Shown piece by piece: positions 42,135-51,373 of a stretch of DNA of 53,837 nt. The DNA lies in contig JAFVEF010000006.1 in NCBI GenBank assembly GCA_017478105.1, positions 1 through 53,837 of the forward strand, written 5' to 3'. The position numbers and the translations under genes were made by a program. The notes beneath the pieces were generated by a model. The model worked only from the letters and a program-made list of their open reading frames with translations. It did no database searches and was not told where the DNA came from. This DNA is from Bacilli bacterium. GTDB lineage: Bacteria; Bacillota_I; Bacilli_A; RF39; UBA660. Positions within the stretch are counted from its first letter, which is position 1. Every line of letters begins with the position of its first letter.

Positions 42135-44323
42135 TATAAGTCCTTATTATCCAAGTGAATAACTCTCTCTTTTATTTCTTGAGTTCTTCCCTTATTCCAG
42201 AAATTAGATCCAATATATCCACAAGTACGTCTCGCAACATTCATTGTATCATGATCCCTATTTCCACAATTTGGACAATACCACTCTAAGTTTTCATCAA
42301 TTAGAATTTCTCCATCATAACCACATTTTTGACAATAATCTGATTTTGTATTTAATTCAGCATACATAATATTATCATATATAAACTGTATAACTGCCAT
42401 TACAGAATCTAAATTTCCTTGTAAATCAGATGTTTCAATATAAGAAATTGCTCCTCCTGGACTTAACTTTTGAAATTCACTTTCAAGTTTTAACTTAGTA
42501 AAAGCATCAATTTCTTCAAAAACAGGTACATGATAACTATTAGTAATATAATCACGATCAGTAATACCTTTAATAACTCCAAATCTTTCTTTTAAACATT
42601 TCGCAAATTTATATGTTGTAGATTCAATTGGAGTACCATAAACAGAATAATCAATATCCTCTTCTTCTTTCCACTTACGACATGCATCATTTAAATACTG
42701 CATAACAGCCAATCCAAAATCTTTACCTTTTCCATTATCAGTATGTGAATGCCCAGTCATATATTTAACACATTCATATAATCCAGCATAACCCAATGAT
42801 ATAGTAGAATAACCATGATGTAATAATTCATGAATAGATTCACCTTTATCTAATCTTGCTAAAGCACCATGTTGCCATAAAATAGGTGCAACATCACTAG
42901 TAACTTTAGATAATCTCTTATGACGTATTTGTAAAGCTCTATGACAAAGTTCAAGTCTTTCATCCATTATCTTCCAAAAATCATCCATATTTTTATCACT
43001 AGATAAAGCAACATCAACTAAATTCAAAGTAACAACACCTTGATTAAATCTACCATAATACTTACCTTTTCCAGGAACATAGTTTTTAGCTTTAGCTATA
43101 TTGCCCAGAGAAATACTTCTATCAGGAGTTAAGAATGAACGACAACCCATACATGGATAACAATCCCCTTCTCCATTTTCATTTTTCTTTAATTCTAGCA
43201 TTATTTTTTCAGATATATAATCAGGAACCATTCTCTTGGCTGTACATTTCGCAGCTAATTTAGTTAAATAATAATACTTACTACCTTTATGAATATTATC
43301 TTCTTCTAATACATATAAAAGTTTAGGAAAAGCTGGAGTAATATAAACACCACTTTCATTCTTCATTCCTTGAATTCTTTGATTTAAAAATTCCTCAGTA
43401 ATCATAGCAACTTCTTCTTGATATTCTTTATCTTCACCTAAATACATACAAACACTTAAAAATGGAGCTTGACCATTAGTATTAGTCATAGAATTAATTT
43501 GATATTGGAAAGTTTGTACTCCATCAGTTATTTCTTTTTTCAAATCTTCTTCAACAAACTTTTCAATTTGAGCTTTAGTTAGTTTTCTATTTTTATATCT
43601 TTTCTCATAATATTTACGACTACTTCTAACAAAAGGAGCTAAATGAGTCAATGTAATAGTTGCTCCTCCATATTGTGATGAAGTAACAGCAGTTATAAGT
43701 TGTGTAGCAATTGTCATAGCAGTTAAAAATCTATGTGGTTTTTCAATCATAACACCATTCATATTAGTTCCATTTTGTAACATATCATCTAAATTTATTA
43801 AATCACAATTATGTAAAGCATTTTGAGCAAAATAATCAGCATCATGGAAATGAATTATTCCATCATCATGTGCTGTAACAATATCTTCAGGTAGTAAAAA
43901 TCTACGTGTAATATCTGTACTAGTAATACCTGCTAAATAATCTCTTTGTGTAGTAACAACTTTAGCATTCTTATTAGAGTTTTCTGTATTCCAATATTCA
44001 TTTTCTCCATCAATTAATTCTTTAATACTTTGATCTGTAGTATTACTACGACGAACTAATTCACGTGTATAACGATAAGTAATATAATGCTTCGCAAGTT
44101 CATACTTACCAATAGACATTAACTTCATTTCAATAATATCTTGAATATCTTCTACAAGAATTCTTTTCTTACCTAATTTTTCTATGTATTTAATAATATT
44201 TTTAATCTGTACAGAAGAAGCCTTTTCCTCCTCTTCTACTTCAGTATTAGCTCTGTTAATTGCATTTTCTATCTTTTCAGGACACCAATCAACCATATGT
44301 CCATCTCTTTTAATTACCTTCAT
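42134..44323 (-). CDS. nrdD: Anaerobic ribonucleoside-triphosphate reductase (class III)
   Basis: 729 aa from the ATG at 44323 (GAGGTGCGTTAT upstream). N-terminal ATP-cone (VIKRDGHMVDWCPEKIENAI), catalytic domain with IIHFHDADYFAQNALHNCDLINL, a zinc site of two CxxC pairs (about Cys664, 667, 683, 686), and the glycyl radical motif RRTCGYIGSNFW with Gly702. It reduces NTPs to dNTPs without oxygen and needs NrdG. The promoter region contains a palindrome at a class II activator position (see 44383-44400). Expected to be essential for anaerobic growth. Confidence 0.97.
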   Translation of the reverse strand: MKVIKRDGHMVDWCPEKIENAINRANTEVEEEEKASSVQIKNIIKYIEKLGKKRILVEDIQDIIEMKLMSIGKYELAKHYITYRYTRELVRRSNTTDQSIKELIDGENEYWNTENSNKNAKVVTTQRDYLAGITSTDITRRFLLPEDIVTAHDDGIIHFHDADYFAQNALHNCDLINLDDMLQNGTNMNGVMIEKPHRFLTAMTIATQLITAVTSSQYGGATITLTHLAPFVRSSRKYYEKRYKNRKLTKAQIEKFVEEDLKKEITDGVQTFQYQINSMTNTNGQAPFLSVCMYLGEDKEYQEEVAMITEEFLNQRIQGMKNESGVYITPAFPKLLYVLEEDNIHKGSKYYYLTKLAAKCTAKRMVPDYISEKIMLELKKNENGEGDCYPCMGCRSFLTPDRSISLGNIAKAKNYVPGKGKYYGRFNQGVVTLNLVDVALSSDKNMDDFWKIMDERLELCHRALQIRHKRLSKVTSDVAPILWQHGALARLDKGESIHELLHHGYSTISLGYAGLYECVKYMTGHSHTDNGKGKDFGLAVMQYLNDACRKWKEEEDIDYSVYGTPIESTTYKFAKCLKERFGVIKGITDRDYITNSYHVPVFEEIDAFTKLKLESEFQKLSPGGAISYIETSDLQGNLDSVMAVIQFIYDNIMYAELNTKSDYCQKCGYDGEILIDENLEWYCPNCGNRDHDTMNVARRTCGYIGSNFWNKGRTQEIKERVIHLDNKDL

Positions 44324-44355
44324 ATAACGCACCTCTATCATCAAATTATAAAATA

Positions 44356-44361
44356 ATTATA
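44356..44361 (-). promoter_or_regulatory. -10 element of nrdD
   Basis: TATAAT on the minus strand, 32 bases before the nrdD start, with no good -35. The palindrome at 44383-44400 is centred about 41-43 bases upstream of the predicted transcription start, the usual site of a class II Crp/Fnr activator. Confidence 0.55.
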
Positions 44362-44382
44362 CACACAAATTTAGAAATATAT

Positions 44383-44400
44383 TTGTTGCATTTGCAACAA
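44383..44400. promoter_or_regulatory. Crp/Fnr-type operator between nrdD and its divergent regulator
   Basis: TTGTTGCA, two bases, TGCAACAA: a perfect 8+8 palindrome. It overlaps the -35 of the regulator gene (44392-44397), suggesting autorepression, and lies about 42 bases upstream of the predicted nrdD start, suggesting activation. The regulator next door is the obvious candidate to bind it. Confidence 0.7.
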
Positions 44401-44420
44401 TTTACATAATTTGCTAAAAT
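44392..44420 (+). promoter_or_regulatory. Promoter of the Crp/Fnr-type regulator
   Basis: TTGCAA (44392-44397), exactly 17 bases, TAAAAT (44415-44420), 19 bases before the ATG at 44440. Confidence 0.6.
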
Positions 44421-44439
44421 ATTTTTAGAAGGTGAAAAA

Positions 44440-45066
44440 ATGACTAATCTTTTTGAAAATATTAATGATAAAAATATCGATAAATTAAAACGATTTCTAA
44501 GAGCTCTTACAGTAAATTATCCCAAAAATATTAATGTCCTATCCAATGTAAACCTTGACAATTATATCGCAATTATTGACAAAGGCAGTGTACAATTCAT
44601 ATACAATGACTATGATGGCAATAAGACGATAATCGAAGAATTAAAAGAAGGGGAATTATTTGGTACTCTACTATCATCTATTACGGAAGAGGTCGACTGT
44701 ATAACTAAAGAACAAACACAAATAACTTATATTGAATTCAATGATATAACAAACGATGAAATAATAAAATCAGAGTTTTATATTGTCTTTATAAAGAATC
44801 TAATTAAATTATTAAGTGATCAAGTAAAAAATAAAAATAATAGAATTGAATTACTAACAAAGAGAACTACAAGAGATAAATTACTAGAATACTTTAGAAT
44901 GCAATCCCAAGAAAAAGGAAGTAAAACTTTCACAATACCATTAACATATACCGAACTTGCAAATTACCTATCAGTAGATAGAAGTGCTATGACAAGAGAA
45001 TTAAACTATCTAAAAGAAGATAATCTAATAAAAACCAATAAAAGAAGAATTACTCTTCTATACTAA
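44440..45066 (+). CDS. Crp/Fnr-family transcription regulator
   Basis: 208 aa on the plus strand, AGAAGGTG before the ATG. Cyclic-nucleotide-binding-like beta-roll (YIAIIDKGSVQFIYNDYDGNKTIIEELKEGELFG), a long dimer helix and a C-terminal Crp-type HTH (IPLTYTELANYLSVDRSAMTRELNYLKEDNLI). It has one Cys only, so the [4Fe-4S] cluster of true FNR is ruled out; it is unlikely to sense oxygen directly through that cluster. The palindrome in its own promoter suggests it controls itself and nrdDG. Signal unknown. Confidence 0.9.
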   Translation: MTNLFENINDKNIDKLKRFLRALTVNYPKNINVLSNVNLDNYIAIIDKGSVQFIYNDYDGNKTIIEELKEGELFGTLLSSITEEVDCITKEQTQITYIEFNDITNDEIIKSEFYIVFIKNLIKLLSDQVKNKNNRIELLTKRTTRDKLLEYFRMQSQEKGSKTFTIPLTYTELANYLSVDRSAMTRELNYLKEDNLIKTNKRRITLLY

Positions 45067-45093
45067 AAAAGAAAAGATCTAATCTTTTCTTTT
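45065..45093. terminator. Bidirectional terminator after the regulator and the BspA-like gene
   Basis: AAAAGAAAAGAT, three bases, ATCTTTTCTTTT between convergent genes; strong stem with A- and T-runs on both sides. Confidence 0.85.
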
Positions 45094-45097
45094 ATCT

Positions 45098-46762
45098 TTA
45101 TGTATCATTTCCACCTTTTACAACAAATGTTAATCCTGATGGTTTCCCATTACTTGCATTTAGTCTATCACAATCAGCTTGTGTTCTTCCGTAACCTGTA
45201 GTTGCTAATGAGCCAGTAAACATTCCACCCATATTGGTTACATTTGACGTATCCATACTACTTAAATCAATTGTAGTAAGTCCTGTTGTATTATAAAACA
45301 TTCCAGACATACTAGTAACTTCACTAGTATTTACATTTTCCATTATAACACTGCTTAATAAGGAAAGATCAGCAAATAATCCATTAGTACTTTTTGCTTT
45401 ATTAAAGTTCCAGTTACTTATATCTATTGTAGTTGCCTGACTACCATTAAATATTTCTGAGAAATTGGTAACTTTACTAGTATCAAAATTACTTAAATCA
45501 AGTGTAGTAACTTTTGTATTTGCAAACATTCTACTCATATCAGTAACTTCACTTGTATTTACATTATCCATTATAATTGTAGTTGCTGCAGTATCAGCAA
45601 ATAAAATTCTTGTACTTTTTACTTTATTAAAGTTCCAATTGCTAATATTTATTGATGTTGCTAAAGAATAAGAAAACATACTACTCATATCTGTAACTTT
45701 GCTTGTATCAAAATTACTTAAATCTAATGAAGTTACCACACTAGACTCAAACATGCCATACATGGCTGTTACGTTCGAAGTATCAAAACTACTTAAATCT
45801 AGTGTATTAAGATTATTTGCATGAAAAAACATTCCACTCATGTTAGTAACTTTTGAAGTGTTAAAAGTACTTAAATCAAGTGTAGTAACTTTTGTATTTG
45901 CAAACATTCCGTTCATATCAATCACATTTAAAGTATCGATTGTAGATAAATCTATTGAAGTTGCTTGACTTTCATTAAACATAACAGACATATTAATAAT
46001 TGGATAATTATTGACTGAACTACAGATTGTTGATGTTACTGGTGATGTAGAAGTAGCATCAGTTAATTTAACAGACCATCCATTTTCTGCTTCACTATAA
46101 GTATACGTATATTGTCCATTTGTATATGTTGCGTTATTTACTAATTCTCCATCATAAGTACATGGATGTGCACCTACATAGACAATAGCAGAATCATTTG
46201 CTTGAACATAATTGACTGTTGCAGATATATTAAAAACTGTATCTTCTTGTGGATAATTTGTTGTATCGGCATTTTCTAAATATTTAAATGATACTTTTAA
46301 AGTCTTTGTTTCTCCTTGTTTTAAATATTCATGTTGTGATATTGGGGATCCATTACGATATGTTACTTCATAACTTAGATACTTTGCTTGAGCGGTTGTT
46401 AGTTCTGGTAAGAGTACTAAACTATCTACCATTGCATCAATTGTTCCTGAGTTTACTACATCAATATAAAACTCATACTTATCGCCTGGATTTTCTAATT
46501 GAGCAGAAAAACTAACTGTAGTTAATTCTGATATTGCAGGAGCTGTTACTGGTTCTACACTACCTTCTACTGGTTGAATATTATCAAAGTGAACATTCCA
46601 TTCATTATCTTTTAACTTAGTAACTCCTACAATTGATAAATCTGTCCTTAAATATGCATATCCTAAACCTAGAGCTACACATACTAAAACAAACAAAGGA
46701 ATTAAGAATCTTGTTTTATAATTATATTTAAACTTTTTAACAAATCTTCTTTTAAACTTCAT
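45098..46762 (-). CDS. BspA-like surface protein with DUF285 repeats and TasA-like N-terminal domain
   Basis: 554 aa, GGAAGTAAG upstream. Basic tip and membrane helix (about 18-40), a beta-rich domain (WNVHFDNIQPVEG, YEFYIDVVNSGTIDAMVDSLVLL; about 50-190), then about ten repeats of roughly 25 residues such as LDLSSFDTSNVTAMYGMFESS: the BspA/DUF285 leucine-rich pattern, to about residue 530. Known in host-surface-binding proteins of gut and oral bacteria. No sortase motif; the C-terminus is short. The N-terminal domain matches the partial protein at base 1. Last gene of an operon that also carries sipW. Confidence 0.85.
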   Translation of the reverse strand: MKFKRRFVKKFKYNYKTRFLIPLFVLVCVALGLGYAYLRTDLSIVGVTKLKDNEWNVHFDNIQPVEGSVEPVTAPAISELTTVSFSAQLENPGDKYEFYIDVVNSGTIDAMVDSLVLLPELTTAQAKYLSYEVTYRNGSPISQHEYLKQGETKTLKVSFKYLENADTTNYPQEDTVFNISATVNYVQANDSAIVYVGAHPCTYDGELVNNATYTNGQYTYTYSEAENGWSVKLTDATSTSPVTSTICSSVNNYPIINMSVMFNESQATSIDLSTIDTLNVIDMNGMFANTKVTTLDLSTFNTSKVTNMSGMFFHANNLNTLDLSSFDTSNVTAMYGMFESSVVTSLDLSNFDTSKVTDMSSMFSYSLATSINISNWNFNKVKSTRILFADTAATTIIMDNVNTSEVTDMSRMFANTKVTTLDLSNFDTSKVTNFSEIFNGSQATTIDISNWNFNKAKSTNGLFADLSLLSSVIMENVNTSEVTSMSGMFYNTTGLTTIDLSSMDTSNVTNMGGMFTGSLATTGYGRTQADCDRLNASNGKPSGLTFVVKGGNDT

Positions 46763-46768
46763 AAATTC

Positions 46769-47464
46769 TTACTTCCTTTCTAATTCTTTTTTATAAATAA
46801 CTAATAATACTCCTACTATTCCTAATATAATAAAAGGAATTAAATTCTTAGTATCTCCAAGTATTCCAGTATCTGGTATTGGTAATATTTCAATAATATC
46901 AGTATTTGGATTAACTATATCATCACCAGGATCTTCTGGTTCAGGATCAGGATCTTTTCTATAATCAGCATAAAAAGTCCAATCTATTTTAGAATTACCA
47001 TAAACTTTAGTACTCCCATAACTTTCTAATAATTTAGTTTCAACTACCATTACACTTCTATCTTCAGGTTCAAATTTACCAAGTAATACTACATCTTGTA
47101 AATTAACACCTGTATTAGAATAATCTAATCCTCTAACAAATCCATCATATATTAATTCATCATCTAAATATATTTTCATAGTTAAATGATCAAATAAATC
47201 TCTAACATTACTATCATTATCAACAGGAATTACTTTAAAATATAATTCATGAGCTTCTTCTGTCCCATTCTCTATTATAAGTTCATCTCTAAAAGTATCT
47301 CCAGGCATCATATCTAAATGTTTTAAAAATACTTTTTCATCAATTAAACTACTTTGATAATATAATTGACCATCTTCTTCAGTAAAATATAATTTATTTT
47401 CTAAAGCATTAACTGGACTAATAATAAGAAAAAATAATAATAGAAACGTAATTATCTTTTTCAT
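46769..47464 (-). CDS. Sortase-anchored surface protein with IPDTG motif
   Basis: 231 aa. Signal peptide MKKIITFLLLFFLIISPVNA with likely cleavage after NALE. One beta-rich domain of about 150 residues (LYFKVIPVDNDS, MKIYLDDELIYDG, IDWTFYADYRKD), a short Pro/Asp linker (PDPEPEDPGDD), then the anchor LPIPDTG, a hydrophobic helix (NLIPFIILGIVGVLLVIY) and KKELERK. IPDTG fits the (L/I)PxTG sorting pattern. It is likely joined to the wall by the class B sortase at 37431, or by one outside the window. Confidence 0.8.
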   Translation of the reverse strand: MKKIITFLLLFFLIISPVNALENKLYFTEEDGQLYYQSSLIDEKVFLKHLDMMPGDTFRDELIIENGTEEAHELYFKVIPVDNDSNVRDLFDHLTMKIYLDDELIYDGFVRGLDYSNTGVNLQDVVLLGKFEPEDRSVMVVETKLLESYGSTKVYGNSKIDWTFYADYRKDPDPEPEDPGDDIVNPNTDIIEILPIPDTGILGDTKNLIPFIILGIVGVLLVIYKKELERK

Positions 47465-47477
47465 AATTTAACCCCCC

Positions 47478-48107
47478 TTAGGCAATAGAAACATTAGTAC
47501 CCCATACAGTTCTATATTGATCAAATTGAACTGTTTCTACTTTTATAGTTAAAGTATAAGTACCAGAAGAATATCCTCCTGATGTAGTAGTACAAGTTTT
47601 TGTATGTAAACTACTATTTTCTACACAATTACTATCTAAATTAATCTCTACATCTTTATTAAATGTAACAGATTGAATAAATGAAGATGTACTTTGATTC
47701 TTACTTATTTTATTTTTGTAATAATAATAAGTTTTTCCACCTTCAGTAGCTTGAGTCCATTTAGTATTTAAATCACTACTAAAATTAATAACTGCTGCTC
47801 TTACACCATTAGATACTAATGGCATACTTCCACCACTAGAATTTTTCCACTCTTCAGTATAACTAATTCTAACAGCAGCATCTACATCACCAGTATTTCT
47901 AGCAATTATAGTTTTAGGAGTAGTAGTTCCAGGTGTCCAATTATTTGGACTTTCAAAAGTTTCTACAACTTCCATTCTATATGGTTTAGTACTAAAAATA
48001 TTACTAAAAGTATCACTACTAGTAAAATAAGCAAAAGTACCTCCAATAAAACCTAATAATGCTATAACTAATAATGCTATAATTGATTTTTTCTTTCTAT
48101 TTTTCAT
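47478..48107 (-). CDS. BsaA/TasA-type SipW-dependent protein
   Basis: 209 aa from the ATG at 48107 (GGAGATATTAAAG upstream, inside the end of sipW). MKNRKKK tip, membrane helix IIALLVIALLGFIGGTFAYFTSSDTFSN, the typical TasA/BsaA processing region, then KTIIARNTGDVDAAVRISYTEEWKNSSGG, the BsaA-like middle. Cys pair near the C-terminus. The overlap with the SipW gene upstream makes it a direct substrate candidate. Confidence 0.85.
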   Translation of the reverse strand: MKNRKKKSIIALLVIALLGFIGGTFAYFTSSDTFSNIFSTKPYRMEVVETFESPNNWTPGTTTPKTIIARNTGDVDAAVRISYTEEWKNSSGGSMPLVSNGVRAAVINFSSDLNTKWTQATEGGKTYYYYKNKISKNQSTSSFIQSVTFNKDVEINLDSNCVENSSLHTKTCTTTSGGYSSGTYTLTIKVETVQFDQYRTVWGTNVSIA

Positions 48108-48597
48108 CTTTAATATCTCCTTTTTTATCATCAATAATATTACTTAGTAAAAATTCAAGTACCAATATAGTAACAACAATCGCTACTAAGTATAAATGTT
48201 CATTAACAAACTGTATAAAGTATCCTACATATGGAATATATATATTACTATCAACTCCCATAATACTACTATAAGTAAGATCTAAACTATCTACACTATT
48301 ATTCGCATCACCTTTAGTTTGAATAATACCATTATTAATACTTGTAATTCTATGAGATACTAGAGTCTTATTATCTTTTAATTTAAAAGTAACAATATCT
48401 CCTACTTTTAAATCACTCTCTTCTACTGGATGATAATATATTACACTTCCTGTTGGTAAAGTAGGTTCCATAGAACCAGATAATACAACTAATGGTTTAT
48501 AATTAAACAACATTGGTAAACATATTATTACATATAAAGTTATAAGTATATAAATAATATTAGATAAAAAGTGTATTATTTTTTTTATTATTTCCAT
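48097..48597 (-). CDS. sipW: SipW-type signal peptidase I
   Basis: 166 aa. Membrane helix about 10-28; Ser42 in VLSGSMEPTLPTG and His82 in LVSHRITSI give the SipW Ser-His pair; second helix near 130-150. Length and order match B. subtilis SipW (about 190 aa) without extra tails. It sits between, and overlaps, two BsaA/TasA-like genes, the classical substrates. Confidence 0.93.
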   Translation of the reverse strand: MEIIKKIIHFLSNIIYILITLYVIICLPMLFNYKPLVVLSGSMEPTLPTGSVIYYHPVEESDLKVGDIVTFKLKDNKTLVSHRITSINNGIIQTKGDANNSVDSLDLTYSSIMGVDSNIYIPYVGYFIQFVNEHLYLVAIVVTILVLEFLLSNIIDDKKGDIKDEK

Positions 48598-49172
48598 GTA
48601 ATATCATCTCCATTTATCTCAATATCCTTACCCCATATTTCTTTAATAGCTTTTGGAGTTGCTTGAATAGCTTCATAATTAAATATTAAATTATAGTCTT
48701 TATACAAAGAACTACTACTAGAAGATGAAATACTTCCACCACTTAATTGAATACTATCAAGTATTTGTAAAGTATCTCCTCCTTTAACAACTTTTTCTAA
48801 ATAACACCATCCATCATGATATCCTAAATAACCTGGTTGAGTAGAAGTTGTAGTACCATTATTAACCCATGTTTTAATAACTCCTACCCCTCCTGGATTA
48901 GCATCCAATAAATTATTACTAGTATCTTTCCATACTTCGTTATAATTATATCTTATAATTACATCTACACCATCTTCATTATTTACAAAAGACACTTTTT
49001 TAGTTCCCCAAGTATCATAAAACTCTTCTTCTATTTTTACATCATATATTCTAGTTTTAAATTGATTAGGAATTACTACATTAGAATAAAATAAAGCAAA
49101 TGTTGTACCAATAAAAACCATTACTAATAATAAAATTATAAAAACTAATGGTTTTTTCTTTATCTTTCTCAT
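48588..49172 (-). CDS. BsaA/TasA-type SipW-dependent protein
   Basis: 194 aa. RKIKKK tip, membrane helix about 8-28 ending GTTFALFYSNVV, a typical SipW-site region, then KIEEEFYDTWGTKKVSFVNNEDGVDVIIRYNYNEVWKD, the same fold as the 209-aa protein downstream. The middle carries a Ser run (GGSISSSSSSSLYKD). It overlaps the surface protein gene upstream (ATGA) and sipW downstream. Confidence 0.82.
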   Translation of the reverse strand: MRKIKKKPLVFIILLLVMVFIGTTFALFYSNVVIPNQFKTRIYDVKIEEEFYDTWGTKKVSFVNNEDGVDVIIRYNYNEVWKDTSNNLLDANPGGVGVIKTWVNNGTTTSTQPGYLGYHDGWCYLEKVVKGGDTLQILDSIQLSGGSISSSSSSSLYKDYNLIFNYEAIQATPKAIKEIWGKDIEINGDDITWK

Positions 49173-51277
49173 GATCCACCACTTCCATTTATTCTATTGT
49201 TAACACTTCCATCTGAATGATAAAATCCTTTTCTAACAAAACTATTATTAAATGTAATTGAATAATTATTTCCATTTTCTACTGTTAATTTAGAAAAATT
49301 ATTTGTAATACTACCAGTAACACTTAAGTTATATTCTTGTGGAACTACTTCTCCAATATAATAATCTCCTTCTGGTAAATATATATCTTTACAATTATTA
49401 TTTTTTAATAATAACCAATAATTAACAGAATCTCCATCAAAATGATAAGTATCATTATCAGTATCTATTGCGATTTGAAAATCTTTAGTAGAACTAATTC
49501 CACTTCCATTAGTACAAATACTTACTTTAGGTACTAAACCAAATGAAGCATCTGTATGTGGATTACTATCTATATCATAAATATATCCATCATTACTTAA
49601 AGCACTTACTCCTTTGATTCTATTAGTAATTGTATCTATTTCTGAGGCATAATCATCTTCTGAAATTGTATATGATAAATAAACTATTTTCGAACTTCCT
49701 ACATTTAAAGTATCTATCTTCGCAGTATGTTCACTCATTACGGTATATTCACTACCTGATATAAAATGAGTATTATCATTTTCTACTTTCAATACAACAT
49801 CACGTAAATTACTTGTATGATTAGGAGTAACACTTACTTCAATTATTACTTGTTCTCCAGGAGAAAATCTATTTTTTAATTGATAATTATTATCTAATAC
49901 TCTATTACTCATATTAATTGAAAAAGTACCATTTAATTCCATCCATTCTCCATAAACAACTACATCATGATTTGGCATTTTAAAGGAATTATCACTATAC
50001 CACCCTAAGAATTTATAACCAGTTGGTTCATTAGTTACTGGTGTAAGAGTAACAACATCTCCTTCATTATATATAACTTCACTAGGTAAATAACTATCAC
50101 TATTAGGAGGTAATATACTATCATAAAATTCATATTTTAATTTATATCTCACCTCTTCAAATAGCCCAGTAAAAACAACATTACTACTTGGCATTGAAAA
50201 GCTATTATCAGTAACTGTAACATCAGTACTATTCCATCCAAGGAATTTATATCCGTTAATGATATCTCCAGATTTAAGACCATCTACAAATACTTCACTA
50301 CCAGGATAATAGTTCTTTTCACTAGGTAAAACATATCCATTAGGAGTAGTACCTTGAATAGTATAAGTAGCTTTATTTTTAGGTATTTCAGTAAAACTAC
50401 CAGTAAATAAAACATCATGATTTGGCATAGTAAAATGATCATTAGAAACACTAACGTCTTCACTACTCCATCCACTAAATGTATAACCTAAGTAATTAAC
50501 TGGTGCATTTAATAAAACACTGGCGCCTTCCATATAAGCTGTTGTAACAGAAGGAGTAACTCCACTCGGAACAGTTCCTGTAAACTGATATGTAACATTG
50601 TGTAAAGTAGCAAATTCATTTCCCATGAATGTATGAACAGTATTTGAATTAACTAATAAACTTTTCTCTCTAATTGAAGCAAAATTATAAAAATCTCTTC
50701 TTGTCTCAACTAAAGTAGTATTAGGATCATCTATGGTTGCTGGAGTCTGTGTTATAATACCAACTGTCAAATCGCAACCCGCTTTTAAATTTTTAACTCT
50801 AAAAGAAACTGTTCTATTGGTATCATTATAATGCAAGCCATGATAAGTATAGTTAATATGATCATTATCCCAAACACCTTCACTAACACTTGCTTCATTA
50901 GTATCATCAATTACTTTTCCAACACAAGTATTTCCTCCACTACGTGTACTAGCCCCAATTGTTCCATCACTTGTAGTAACAAATCCCTTGAATGTTAAAC
51001 CATCAGGTATTTTATCTGTTATATACATCTCTCCACTTTTAATTTCTGAAACAGTAGTATCATTAGATTCAACACCACTTTTATCTACACCATCATAACT
51101 AACTTTTAAATAATAAGTTAATTCACTATCAGCTTTAACCGGAACATCATTTTCCATTATTTCTGAAAAACTATTAGACACAAACAAAGAAACTACTATA
51201 AGAATTAATAGGACAACAAAGAAAATATAAGTATATTTAATCTTTAATCTAGTTTTAACTAAAACATTCTGATTCAA
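49169..51277 (-). CDS. Surface protein with three InlB-type repeats
   Basis: 702 aa, taking the TTG at 51277 (GGAAGTGA upstream); a GTG three codons earlier is possible. Membrane segment about 13-35 (IFFVVLLILIVVSLFV). Residues about 50-240 are a DUF11/isopeptide-type adhesin stalk domain (YYLKVSYDGVDKSG, IPDGLTFKGF). Three InlB B-type beta-grasp repeats follow, each ending FSGWSS or FLGWNS, then a DVVVYGEW-type strand (about 240-465). A second stalk-like domain (NMSNRVLDNNYQLKNRFSPGEQVIIEV) and a final beta-domain follow. No C-terminal sortase motif; ends GSGGS. First gene of the sipW operon. Confidence 0.82.
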   Translation of the reverse strand: MNQNVLVKTRLKIKYTYIFFVVLLILIVVSLFVSNSFSEIMENDVPVKADSELTYYLKVSYDGVDKSGVESNDTTVSEIKSGEMYITDKIPDGLTFKGFVTTSDGTIGASTRSGGNTCVGKVIDDTNEASVSEGVWDNDHINYTYHGLHYNDTNRTVSFRVKNLKAGCDLTVGIITQTPATIDDPNTTLVETRRDFYNFASIREKSLLVNSNTVHTFMGNEFATLHNVTYQFTGTVPSGVTPSVTTAYMEGASVLLNAPVNYLGYTFSGWSSEDVSVSNDHFTMPNHDVLFTGSFTEIPKNKATYTIQGTTPNGYVLPSEKNYYPGSEVFVDGLKSGDIINGYKFLGWNSTDVTVTDNSFSMPSSNVVFTGLFEEVRYKLKYEFYDSILPPNSDSYLPSEVIYNEGDVVTLTPVTNEPTGYKFLGWYSDNSFKMPNHDVVVYGEWMELNGTFSINMSNRVLDNNYQLKNRFSPGEQVIIEVSVTPNHTSNLRDVVLKVENDNTHFISGSEYTVMSEHTAKIDTLNVGSSKIVYLSYTISEDDYASEIDTITNRIKGVSALSNDGYIYDIDSNPHTDASFGLVPKVSICTNGSGISSTKDFQIAIDTDNDTYHFDGDSVNYWLLLKNNNCKDIYLPEGDYYIGEVVPQEYNLSVTGSITNNFSKLTVENGNNYSITFNNSFVRKGFYHSDGSVNNRINGSGGS

Positions 51278-51349
51278 ACAACTCACTTCCTCTATTATTA
51301 CCTATTATTCCACATTATAATTATAGCAAACATAAAAATATTTGTCACT

Positions 51350-51373
51350 AAAAAAGAGCCTATAAAAAGCTCT
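51350..51373 (-). terminator. Terminator of tex
   Basis: AGAGC / GCTCT with a 9-base loop, followed by T-run on the minus strand; overlaps the tex stop codon. Confidence 0.65.

Noticed and set aside
44440-45066. True oxygen-sensing FNR
   Set aside because: Only one cysteine in the whole protein, so no [4Fe-4S] cluster can form.
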